Below, one piece after another: positions 26,889 through 34,368 of a DNA stretch of 64,000 nt (positions are counted from its first letter, which is position 1; every line of letters starts with the position of its first letter). A program made the position numbers and the translations under genes. The stretch spans positions 62,001 to 126,000 of the forward strand of contig JAGDZO010000005.1 of the NCBI GenBank assembly GCA_049115815.1. Direction: 5' to 3'. The DNA comes from Marinoscillum sp049115815. GTDB lineage: Bacteria; Bacteroidota; Bacteroidia; Cytophagales; Cyclobacteriaceae. Below the pieces are notes generated by a model. The model was not told the origin of the DNA. It saw nothing but the letters and a program-made list of their open reading frames with translations, and ran no database searches.

Positions 26889-28535
26889 TCAAATGTTTCT
26901 ACCTGTGTTGATGACGTTGATATCATTGAATCGTGTAGTAGACGACCCATGAGAAACCGCACTTATCTGAGAAGGTTGTCCCTTACCATCGAAAAATGAT
27001 CCGAACATTCTATAATCGGACTCATCACAAATAGCCGCACAAGAATTCCAGAACTCTTGCGTATTTGATTGATAGGCTACATCGTTGAGCATGCCAGCTA
27101 TCTCACCATCTTTGATTTCATAGTAGATAGTCCCACCAAACTGAAAATTGTATCTCTGCTGATCAATGGAGTATGAACCACGACCTGCTATATAGATTCC
27201 TTTTTCTATATCCTTGATCATATCCGCTACCGATAGTTTTTCCTTTCCCGGACGTAATGACACATTAGGCATTCGCTGAAACTGTACGTCGTTCCAAGAC
27301 TGAGAATAGCAACATCCATGTGATTCGTTTTGATCGATCATATGGACTTGATCTCTAATAGCCTGGTAGTTGACTAGCACGCCATCTTTTACAAGATCCC
27401 ACTCCTTGCAAGCCACGCCTTCATCGTCATAGCCTACAGCACCTAGCGAACCTACTTGCTTCTTATCAGCTACTAGGTTGACCAGCTTGCTACCATATTC
27501 GAATTTCTTAGACTTCCATTTATCGAGCGTAGCGAAAGATGTACCCGCGTAATTGGCTTCATAGCCCAATACACGATCTAGCTCTAGCGGATGACCTACA
27601 GACTCATGGATAGTCAGCCCAAGATGATTAGGTTCAAGAACCAAATCATACTTACCTGGCTCTACAGACTTGGTTTTCTCAGACAGCATCTCTTTGGCTT
27701 GAAGCGCCGCATCTTTAGCGTCTGCTATGATATCATATCTGTTTCTAAACATCTTGATCCCTGCCGGACCTTCGATCATTTCATTGGGATCTGGATCCAT
27801 ATACTCATAGCCCAGTCCCATTGGAGCGCTGAGCCCTTGTCTGGATTTGAATTTACCAGCCTTAGGATCAATGGCAGTCACCTGCATGAAAGGCCAGATG
27901 CGATGAACATCCTGATCTATGTAAGATCCTTCGGTTGAGGCAAAATACTTTTGCTCATTGACCTGAAAAATCGCAGAGTTCACATAATTAGCTCCATTTT
28001 CCATGGCTGCCGCATTAGCTGTCAATAGCAAATCAGCCTTTTCGGTGATAGGCACAGCAATGGCATTTTTTTCTATTGGTGTTTTCCATGACACTTCGCC
28101 GTGTGATTCTACTGGAGCAAGTACCACAGGTTCTTTCTGAATCTTGCTATTGGCTTTGGCTATCTGCACGGCTATCTCGGTAGCCTTCTTGATACCCTCA
28201 GGAGTTACATCAATGGTAGATGAAAATCCCCAGGTGCCATTGGCTATCACTCGGATACCCACACCAAATGATTCAGTGTTTACCACGTTTTGGACCTTAT
28301 CCTCTCGTGTGAATAGAAATTGGTTGAGGTATCTCCCAATCCTTACATCTGCATAACTGGCACCTGCTGAACGGGCCGTATTGAGTCCAACATCAGAAAG
28401 TATCTTCTTCTGCTTAACATCAATACCTTCAGCCAACAATGCCTCTAGTGGAACAGTATTGCCCATCATCGGGAAAGGAAGCATAGCTGCTCCAGCCCCT
28501 AATCCGGCAATCTGCATGAAATCTCGTCTTTTCAA
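26889..28535 (-). CDS. tldD: TldD-type zinc metallopeptidase with Tat signal
   Basis: 548 aa. The zinc-binding motif HESVGH lies at about residues 310-315 (LTIHESVGHPLELDR), followed by the family's AGTSFATLDKW and EGVACKEWDLVKDGVLV. The N-terminus MKRRDFMQIAGLGAGAAMLP is a twin-arginine signal (R-R-D-F-M), so the enzyme should be exported folded. This is unlike the cytosolic E. coli enzyme. It should pair with the downstream PmbA-like protein. The 5' side borders the integron-like cassette array. Confidence 0.92.
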   Translation of the reverse strand: MKRRDFMQIAGLGAGAAMLPFPMMGNTVPLEALLAEGIDVKQKKILSDVGLNTARSAGASYADVRIGRYLNQFLFTREDKVQNVVNTESFGVGIRVIANGTWGFSSTIDVTPEGIKKATEIAVQIAKANSKIQKEPVVLAPVESHGEVSWKTPIEKNAIAVPITEKADLLLTANAAAMENGANYVNSAIFQVNEQKYFASTEGSYIDQDVHRIWPFMQVTAIDPKAGKFKSRQGLSAPMGLGYEYMDPDPNEMIEGPAGIKMFRNRYDIIADAKDAALQAKEMLSEKTKSVEPGKYDLVLEPNHLGLTIHESVGHPLELDRVLGYEANYAGTSFATLDKWKSKKFEYGSKLVNLVADKKQVGSLGAVGYDDEGVACKEWDLVKDGVLVNYQAIRDQVHMIDQNESHGCCYSQSWNDVQFQRMPNVSLRPGKEKLSVADMIKDIEKGIYIAGRGSYSIDQQRYNFQFGGTIYYEIKDGEIAGMLNDVAYQSNTQEFWNSCAAICDESDYRMFGSFFDGKGQPSQISAVSHGSSTTRFNDINVINTGRNI

Positions 28536-28856
28536 ATCGTTAGTGATTTAGGTTAATAATACTTTTCAAATTGGATCAATCAAAAAGAGACTATTAGTCT
28601 GCTTTGAATTGAAGTTAGTTTGGACCAACCCCAGATCAAATCAATTTTATGTGAGTGGTTTTATGAATCAATGGAAAGCGTTGGCATGCTTAGTTCACAA
28701 AGAAGAGCCTGACTCGAGCCCAAGAAAAAATAGTGATCCCATATATCACAAGGAGTCTTCAATGTGGCGTTTAATGGTTTGGATAACTTCCAAATTCTAG
28801 TAGCTTTGGGTAAATACAAGACGGATAAAGTGAATAGTGTTCTCTTTATTCGGTTG
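28536..28856. other. Left flank of the cassette array (no integrase, possible attI-like end)
   Basis: 321 bp between tldD and the first cassette. It must contain the tldD promoter. No convincing ORF is present. Just before the first core site there is a small hairpin, CGGATAAAG paired with CTTTATTCGG, directly followed by TTGTTATCAGC. This could be the right half of an attI site or of an older attC. I see no integrase coding remnant. Confidence 0.5.
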
Positions 28857-29495
28857 TTATCAGCAATCACTGCAAACCGTAAATCTTGAAACTAACTCCA
28901 TATATCAGATTCGTAATTGGTGGACTCTTTGCCCTTAACTTCCTAATCTCTGAGATAACTGGTACATACGAGGGAACAAAAGACACAATGTTTTGGATCT
29001 CTGAAGTATTTGGCGGAATGATTGCAGTCGTTTACCTGGCCTATTGCGTAAAGCAGGGAATGAAGGAACTCCAGAACGACAACATTGAACTTCCATATCC
29101 AAGAATTTTGGCAATTCTTATAGAAGCGTTTAACGTTGTGGCATTGGCATATATCCTAACCCAACTTGAAGGATCGCAATTTGTATCCATGATACCTAAC
29201 ATCATCATTGTAACGGGAATGGCCTACTTGTTAACCCAGAACTTAAGAATAACCTTCAATAAAAGCTGATAACAGACGCTCATCGGGCATATGTCTGAGT
29301 GCTTTCTGGCTGATTTTGGTGCAACTCGACCGTGATATCTGCCGCTGAGATATGGCAGTGCTTTCTACTATTTTCTGCTCGCAGGATTTTTAGACTTGTG
29401 GAACGCAGTGCCTCTCTGAACCGTTGTGAGCTTCGGCAGATTTCACTACATTGCTGCTATTCACTAGCTGCGGACATACGCCCGATAGCTGGTCG
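28857..29495 (+). mobile_element. Putative integron cassette 1
   Basis: It starts inside the core site GTTATCAGC (28856-28864), contains one gene, and ends at the G of the next core GTTATGC (29495-29501). The R'' box at 29265-29273 reads GCTGATAAC, the exact reverse complement of the nine bases at the cassette start. That is what excision into a circle and reinsertion predict. Confidence 0.82.
28886..29269 (+). CDS. Small membrane protein, cassette 1 cargo
   Basis: 127 aa using a TTG start 30 bp after the core site; no ATG is available before residue 34. Four hydrophobic segments are visible: YIRFVIGGLFALNFLIS, SEVFGGMIAVVYLAYC, ILAILIEAFNVVALAYIL and MIPNIIIVTGMAYLL. It is therefore a four-helix inner-membrane protein with short loops. 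No family is recognised. Its stop codon TGA lies inside the attC R'' box, which is common for cassette genes. Confidence 0.68.
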   Translation: MKLTPYIRFVIGGLFALNFLISEITGTYEGTKDTMFWISEVFGGMIAVVYLAYCVKQGMKELQNDNIELPYPRILAILIEAFNVVALAYILTQLEGSQFVSMIPNIIIVTGMAYLLTQNLRITFNKS

Positions 29496-29501
29496 TTATG
29501 C
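29265..29501 (+). repeat. attC-like site A (about 235 bp)
   Basis: R'' GCTGATAAC (29265-29273) and R' GTTATGC (29495-29501). Internally ATCGGGCATATGTC faces GACATACGCCCGAT (one mismatch), and ATCTGCCG pairs with CGGCAGAT further in. Together these make a long imperfect cruciform typical of attC. The 3' end AGCTGGTCGTTATGC matches sites B and C. Confidence 0.85.
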
Positions 29502-31386
29502 TCAATAGGTAGACGCAAAAAATATGATCCACTCAAATCACGACATAAAAGTCTATCAAATTAACACGGGCTTCTACGAGTTCAACAATTTATCTAGCTC
29601 TCAAGAAATAGTAGAGCATATAATTAAGGATCACAAAGAGCGATTTGAGACCCCATATGATCTAGAAGATCAGCGCTCAAGTTTAGAGATTGAACCAATT
29701 GATTATTTGCTTTATGTTTTCAATGAAGTGGATAAGGAATCTATGTGGAAGACCTTTCTTCCTAAGGAAATTACAGAACAACACGATTTTAGTATACAGA
29801 GTACTTCCTTTGCATTATTTATTCTGATTGAATCAGAGATTTTTGCTCTTATTGGTGGTAAAGGAATTTCTGTTATCAAGAAATTTATTAATCACTCCTT
29901 TGGACTTGACTTATATGAGAAAATAGCTGATCCTGAGAATGATATTGTTCATTCTCAAATGTCTCGCGGTGTTACTGGTAATTTAACTTCTGAACAAAAG
30001 ACCTACAGAAATGAGCAAAAGCTTATTGATTCGTTATCAATAGGAAGAGTCCCAAATAAATTTTACTTATTACTCAGACAAGACCTAAAAGACTCAGTAT
30101 TTGACTTTATCGATTTTGATGATGAAAGTGTTTACTTGGAAATTGGGTCTTCATTTTGTCTAAAATGGAGATTGTCATTCGAACAGACCCATACATTAAT
30201 ATTGAAATTGGTTGAAATCCTAAAAAATGGAACAGGTAAACCTTTAAGTAGATTCGAACGTGTTAGGGATCCTAAATTTACCAAGGATAGCCTAGAAATG
30301 GCTCTTTATGATCATTTAAGAAATGATATGGTTAGGCTAAATACGCCAAGGTCTTCAACTACAAATAATCTAGATTTTGACTTTGTCCACCCACAAAAGC
30401 TGAACGTATTTTATGAATGTGATATTTATTCAGCTTATACAAAAGGAGCGAAAACTCCATTTTTCGAGACACGAGATCGCACAAAATTGTATTATGAAAT
30501 TCTGAAATATCTTTACGGTATTGTTGATCAACATGACGCGTGGAGTTTTATAAGGCATTTGTCTGGCGTCAGAATAAGAGGTTTTGTAGGTGAAGAGAAG
30601 AAAACAGAGGCAATGTTTATTAACCACCTCACCTGTGAAATTTCTGTAAATGATAGTCCCTACTTTCTAATTGACAATACTTGGTATAAGGTAAGAGGGG
30701 ATTTTATTGAAACTATCAACGATCAGTGCAGTTCAATGCTTCAATCAAATGAGTTGAATCCCAACCCGATGAACAAAATATGGTCTAAGGAAATGGATGA
30801 AGGAACTTACAACTTAGAATATTTGACAGAAGAAAAATTCATCGTTCTCGATAAAATGCTGGGTCAGAATATTGAATTATGTGATTTACTTTATGAAACA
30901 GATAGCAATATCTATTTGATTCATGTGAAAGAAGGTTTTGATGCCAAAATCAGAGATGTGACTAATCAAGTTTCTATTTCTGCTAATAGATTATGGAATG
31001 ATGTAAAATCTGATTTTCATTTTGTTGATGCGGTGTATAAACGGTATTCGGAAAGCTCAAACTTTGCCTACAATCCGATTTCTAAGGAAGATTTTCGTCT
31101 CAAATTCAAAAAAGACATTATATATGTTATCGCATTTTGCCACAACAAAATCAATAAAAGCGTTGCTGAAAATATTCAAGATTTTAAGTCAAATATTGCT
31201 AAATTCTCTATAATTCAAAGTGTAAGAGACATGCAAAGCAACAACTACCCTTTGAAAATAACTGAAGTAAAAAGAGCATAACAAATGCTAAAATGAATAT
31301 ACGAACAGAGCATTTTGAAAAGTGTTCGTAAAACAGAACCTTTATAAGTGCTAGCAGATGGGGCGCATACTCATTTTAGCTGGTCG
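29496..31386 (+). mobile_element. Putative integron cassette 2
   Basis: 1.9 kb, one gene. It starts at core GTTATGC and its own R'' at 31276-31282 is GCATAAC, an exact reverse complement. It ends at the G of GTTAGCG (31386). Confidence 0.85.
29524..31281 (+). CDS. DUF6119/TIGR04141-like sporadically distributed protein, cassette 2 cargo
   Basis: 585 aa, cytoplasmic in character (no signal or membrane segment). The ATG is 29 bp after the core site. Segments fit my memory of the TIGR04141/DUF6119 family: a FALFILIESEIFALIGGKG strand followed by HSFGLDLYEKIADPE, and near the C-terminus CDLLYETDSNIYLIHVKEG with a following SISANRLW block in place of the family's HVKR...LSHLFAQG motif. The family is scattered across bacteria, often in variable islands; its biochemical role is not established, and a defence role is only a suspicion. 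The stop codon TAA lies inside the attC R'' box. AT content is higher than in the flanking tldD. Confidence 0.65.
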   Translation: MIHSNHDIKVYQINTGFYEFNNLSSSQEIVEHIIKDHKERFETPYDLEDQRSSLEIEPIDYLLYVFNEVDKESMWKTFLPKEITEQHDFSIQSTSFALFILIESEIFALIGGKGISVIKKFINHSFGLDLYEKIADPENDIVHSQMSRGVTGNLTSEQKTYRNEQKLIDSLSIGRVPNKFYLLLRQDLKDSVFDFIDFDDESVYLEIGSSFCLKWRLSFEQTHTLILKLVEILKNGTGKPLSRFERVRDPKFTKDSLEMALYDHLRNDMVRLNTPRSSTTNNLDFDFVHPQKLNVFYECDIYSAYTKGAKTPFFETRDRTKLYYEILKYLYGIVDQHDAWSFIRHLSGVRIRGFVGEEKKTEAMFINHLTCEISVNDSPYFLIDNTWYKVRGDFIETINDQCSSMLQSNELNPNPMNKIWSKEMDEGTYNLEYLTEEKFIVLDKMLGQNIELCDLLYETDSNIYLIHVKEGFDAKIRDVTNQVSISANRLWNDVKSDFHFVDAVYKRYSESSNFAYNPISKEDFRLKFKKDIIYVIAFCHNKINKSVAENIQDFKSNIAKFSIIQSVRDMQSNNYPLKITEVKRA

Positions 31387-31392
31387 TTAGCG
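31276..31392 (+). repeat. attC-like site B (117 bp)
   Basis: R'' GCATAAC (31276-31282), R' GTTAGCG (31386-31392). CTAAAATGA pairs exactly with TCATTTTAG, and an inner ACGAACA pairs with TGTTCGT. The 3' end TTAGCTGGTCGTTAGCG matches site A. Confidence 0.88.
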
Positions 31393-32495
31393 TCAATTCC
31401 TGCACATGAGAGAGTTTGATGATTTTGAAAAGAGTGTTATTACTGAATTAAGAAACTTCCAAGAACGAGGAGTTAAACTGAACTTTCCCTCTATACTAGA
31501 TTTTTTTTTCAAGGACAGAGCAGTCAAAATTAATCGAACGAGTAACGAAGCACACCTTCTTTTTGATGCTAGAACTTATGCTAGGCATGACCAAGGCATG
31601 AACGCATGGATTCCAACTGAAAAAGCAGTCAACGCTGTGTCGCCATCAATTGACACTGTCATAAGGTTGATTTTTCTATTGAACTATCTTGAAAAAAACG
31701 GATTGATTTTCATGTATGAATTAGGGAACAACCCTGATCCGATTAGCACCTTTCCAATTCTACCTTCGCCTCCAAGCCCAGTTGAACTAAAGATTTCAGA
31801 TCAAAATGTAGTCTCACTTTTGATTAAATACTTTGGTCAAGAAATATTTACGAGTCAGAGTTTGATCGAACTTGTGAAAAACAATTTTCGACTAAAATCT
31901 GACCTTCAACATGACAAGACAGTCGAACTTGCGAACCAGAGCCTAACAACTGGAAAAAGGAGCATCAAGGTTGGTTGGTTTGCAATCGGACTCAGCACAT
32001 TGATTAGTCTGATTAGCCTAGGGATTGCAATTACTTTTAATCAGAGATCATTAGAACTTTCAAAGCAACCTACAAAAATTGAATCCGCTGAATTGACTAG
32101 AATTCAAACGAACAACGAAGAACTTTTAAAAGAACTGAAGCAACTCAATGAATCAATAATTGACATTGACTCACTGTACCTTGATCAAGATTCATTGGCA
32201 CGAATTAACGTTAATACCCTGAATTCAATTAACAGGGAAATTGGTGCAATAAAGAAAATGATAAAAGACGCTAACAAACGATGATGGCGCATGGCCCAAC
32301 TGCCTATCTGAAAAAGAAGTGTAAAATATCCCACGAATCTGCCGCCATGAATCCTCTGTGATTTCTATCAGCTTTAGAGCGTGGAGTTTTTGACTTGCGG
32401 AACGCATTTTCGTTTTGCCGCTTTTATCGCTCCGGCAGATTCGCTACCTTCATCGGAATTTACAAAGTCTAGGGCCACAGCGCCATATCTGGTCG
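31387..32495 (+). mobile_element. Putative integron cassette 3
   Basis: 1.1 kb with one gene. It starts at core GTTAGCG; its R'' at 32269-32275 is CGCTAAC, the exact reverse complement. It ends at the G of GTTGACG (32495). Confidence 0.87.
31406..32284 (+). CDS. Membrane-anchored coiled-coil protein, cassette 3 cargo
   Basis: 292 aa, ATG 20 bp after the core site. The N-terminal ~150 residues are soluble and may form a winged-helix-like domain (FEKSVITELRNFQERGVKLN; TVIRLIFLLNYLEKNGLIFM). A single membrane helix lies at about 193-212 (WFAIGLSTLISLISLGIAIT). A C-terminal coiled coil follows at about 225-290 (IQTNNEELLKELKQLNESI). No family is recognised. The final codons overlap the attC R'' box (DAN encoded across CGCTAAC). 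It might be an accessory or defence-linked membrane protein, but nothing in the sequence proves that. Confidence 0.7.
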   Translation: MREFDDFEKSVITELRNFQERGVKLNFPSILDFFFKDRAVKINRTSNEAHLLFDARTYARHDQGMNAWIPTEKAVNAVSPSIDTVIRLIFLLNYLEKNGLIFMYELGNNPDPISTFPILPSPPSPVELKISDQNVVSLLIKYFGQEIFTSQSLIELVKNNFRLKSDLQHDKTVELANQSLTTGKRSIKVGWFAIGLSTLISLISLGIAITFNQRSLELSKQPTKIESAELTRIQTNNEELLKELKQLNESIIDIDSLYLDQDSLARINVNTLNSINREIGAIKKMIKDANKR

Positions 32496-32501
32496 TTGAC
32501 G
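32269..32501 (+). repeat. attC-like site C (233 bp)
   Basis: R'' CGCTAAC (32269-32275), R' GTTGACG (32495-32501). ATGGCGCATGGCCC faces GGGCCACAGCGCCAT with the small bulge and mismatches typical of attC. GAATCTGCCG pairs with CGGCAGATTC in the middle. It shares central sequence with site A (TTTTTAGACTTGTGGAACGC in A against TTTTTGACTTGCGGAACGC here). Confidence 0.87.
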
Positions 32502-33384
32502 GTAATTGTAAGGATGGAGTCTTGGTCAACATCATCCTATATCTGGTTAACGGATTAACTTGAACTTATGAGAAAATATTTATTGGTCCTCATTGTACTA
32601 TTTACTTTTTGCCAGGAATCAGTTTCCCAAAAGACTGATCCATTCGTTTTGATGTTTGAATTCTTCGGACCTGCTCGCTTGTTTTCTCTCAACGGCGAAT
32701 ATGCAGTGTTACAAAGGGATAACTATCAAATTAACGCTCGTTTAGGAGGTTTCTCATTCTTCCAGAAAGAAAATTATATAAATATAATAGGTGGCGGAAA
32801 CGCAATTATCAATATCCATAATAGTCAACATCTTGAGGTTGGAAGTGCAATTTCCTATATCTATGGTCTCGAGGGAACGGAACTAAATGACGTGCCATTT
32901 GTATCAGAGGCCATTTACTTTTCGCCATCAATCGGCTACAGGTATGACGACCTTGTCAAGGGTTTAGTTTTTAGGTTTTCCTGGTCACCACTTTTTCCGC
33001 TGTATGATTTCCTCACCAAGGAGAACATCAACCGAAGGTGGAGCAACGCAGGATATAATACATCGTCATTAGATTATAAACGTGACTTTGTATATGCCAA
33101 CAGACATGCAGGATATATCGGGGTAACAATGGGCTTTCGGTTTTGAGGACTTTCTTAGAAACTACCGTCAACAGGCAGCATATGGCATGCGGCAACCGTG
33201 CGGTTTGACACCTATTAGCTTATTGCCGTTCCTCAGCTTGGCATCTTGAGGCATTTAGGAGATTTAGAAACATAATGGCAAAAGCTACAAAGACTTTCGA
33301 AGGTTTTCGCTTTACAAACTATGGCTTCTTCACTATATTTATGGAGATTAAGAGGTAGTGGCCGCACAGCCACATGCTTTGGTG
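32496..33384 (+). mobile_element. Putative integron cassette 4
   Basis: 0.9 kb with one gene. It starts at core GTTGACGG; its R'' is CCGTCAAC (33165-33172), an exact 8-base reverse complement. It ends at the G of GTTGCAC (33384). Confidence 0.85.
32568..33146 (+). CDS. Secreted outer-membrane-like hypothetical protein, cassette 4 cargo
   Basis: 192 aa with a Sec signal peptide (MRKYLLVLIVLFTFCQESVS). The mature part is rich in aromatic residues and alternating strands: VLMFEFFGPARLFSLNGEYA, YINIIGGGNAIINIHN, SIGYRYDDLVKGLVFRFSWS. It ends HAGYIGVTMGFRF with a terminal Phe typical of outer-membrane beta-barrels. An eight- or ten-strand small barrel is likely. No family name is assigned. The first ATG is 73 bp after the core site, leaving room for a cassette promoter. 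Confidence 0.72.
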   Translation: MRKYLLVLIVLFTFCQESVSQKTDPFVLMFEFFGPARLFSLNGEYAVLQRDNYQINARLGGFSFFQKENYINIIGGGNAIINIHNSQHLEVGSAISYIYGLEGTELNDVPFVSEAIYFSPSIGYRYDDLVKGLVFRFSWSPLFPLYDFLTKENINRRWSNAGYNTSSLDYKRDFVYANRHAGYIGVTMGFRF

Positions 33385-33390
33385 TTGCAC
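33165..33390 (+). repeat. attC-like site D (about 225 bp)
   Basis: R'' CGTCAAC (33166-33172), R' GTTGCAC (33384-33390). GCATATGGCATGCGGC faces GCCGCACAGCCACATGC. The 3' end CTTTGGTGTTGCAC is a variant of the CTGGTCGTT end of sites A-C. Confidence 0.78.
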
Positions 33391-34125
33391 ACCATATTGA
33401 ACCATGAAAAAAATATTCCTGCTAACCGGTTTATTAACTTTCCAACTCGTTTCTTTCGGACAGTCTAAGAACTTTCTCGACCAACCTTACATTGAAACAA
33501 GTGCACAGGTTGACACTTTGGTAACTCCAGATGAAATCTATCTAAACATTTCAATCACGGAAAAAGACACCAAGGGAAAGGTGTCAGTCGAGGAACTTGA
33601 AGCAAAGATGGAAAGTACCCTCCAACAATTGGGAATAGACACCAAAAAGGATTTAACTCTTAATGACTTAGCCAGCAACTTCAAAAAATATTTCCTAAAA
33701 GACCAAGACATTCAAAAAGTCAAAGTTTATACTCTCATGGTTCGTGATGCGGTAACGGCCGGGAGAGTCATTATTGAACTTGAGAACATAGAAATCTCTA
33801 ACGTTCTGCTAGATAGAACTGAATATTCGAAAATCGAAGATTTGATATTGAACCTCAAATCAAAGGCAGTTGCTAAAGCACGAAAACAAGCTGAATTTTT
33901 GGTTAAACCGCTGAACCAGAGAGTAGGCATGGCAATTCATATTACTGACGACCCGAACAACTCAATAGTCGGTCAACTTCAAGGCAGAGCAGCAGGAATC
34001 GTAATTCGAGGATATTCTTCATTGAAGAGTGAAGAGTTCAAACCAGCAGACATTGAATTCAAAAAAATCAAGGTGGAAACCAATGTTTCGGTTGTTTTCA
34101 AACTCGAAGAATAACGGTGTACAAC
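33385..34125 (+). mobile_element. Putative integron cassette 5 (right end decayed)
   Basis: It starts at core GTTGCACACC. The R'' expected is GGTGTGCAAC; GGTGTACAAC is found at 34116-34125, one base off and still pairable as a wobble. No matching R' half follows, so the cassette's attC seems truncated and its right boundary is uncertain. Confidence 0.68.
33404..34114 (+). CDS. SIMPL-domain (DUF541) periplasmic protein, cassette 5 cargo
   Basis: 236 aa. The ATG is 20 bp after the core site, followed by a signal peptide (MKKIFLLTGLLTFQLVSFGQ). The body fits the SIMPL/DUF541 family: YIETSAQVDTLVTPDEIYLN, then SITEKDTKGKVSVEELEAKM, and later LNLKSKAVAKARKQAEFLVK with GMAIHITDD. In typical members the motif is a GxGxxxxxPDxAxxxxxV segment and a helix with AxxxAxxKA. 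The family's function is poorly known (oxidative stress and kinase-interaction roles have been proposed). It should be periplasmic or outer-membrane associated. The stop codon lies one base before the R'' box. Confidence 0.82.
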   Translation: MKKIFLLTGLLTFQLVSFGQSKNFLDQPYIETSAQVDTLVTPDEIYLNISITEKDTKGKVSVEELEAKMESTLQQLGIDTKKDLTLNDLASNFKKYFLKDQDIQKVKVYTLMVRDAVTAGRVIIELENIEISNVLLDRTEYSKIEDLILNLKSKAVAKARKQAEFLVKPLNQRVGMAIHITDDPNNSIVGQLQGRAAGIVIRGYSSLKSEEFKPADIEFKKIKVETNVSVVFKLEE

Positions 34126-34368
34126 ATATGCTATGAATGAATGAATGGGTTTTCATCGGTCAGGATACTTTCGTGGGGATTACAAAGTCCGCCACAAGTA
34201 ATAAATTTGAAATATAGCGTGGCTATGTGCGAGACGAGAGGTTAGTACTTTCTAATGATCGTTATTTTGAGGCTCAAACAAATGTCATTTCAATCTAATT
34301 TCACAATCTCCGTAACTGATACCAACATGTAAAATGTTCGGGCTATATTTCAGTCAAAAAGCTTCGAT
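34116..34368. other. Decayed attC (site E, left half) followed by repeat-like spacer
   Basis: GGTGTACAAC is the remaining R'' half. Downstream are an ATGAATGAATGAATGG microrepeat and a hairpin GTGGGGATTACAAAG facing TCCGCCAC (about 34171-34194). No R' core complementary to the R'' half is found, although GGTTAGTAC occurs at about 34231. The array's functional right end is probably here. Confidence 0.5.

Noticed and set aside
28609..28870. Short ORFs on both strands left of the array, checked as integrase remnants
   Set aside because: No tyrosine-recombinase motif (R..HxxR..Y) and no conserved-looking sequence.
34225..34240. GGTTAGTAC as the R' half of site E
   Set aside because: It is not complementary to a following R'' box, and the flanking sequence does not pair with the left half of site E.
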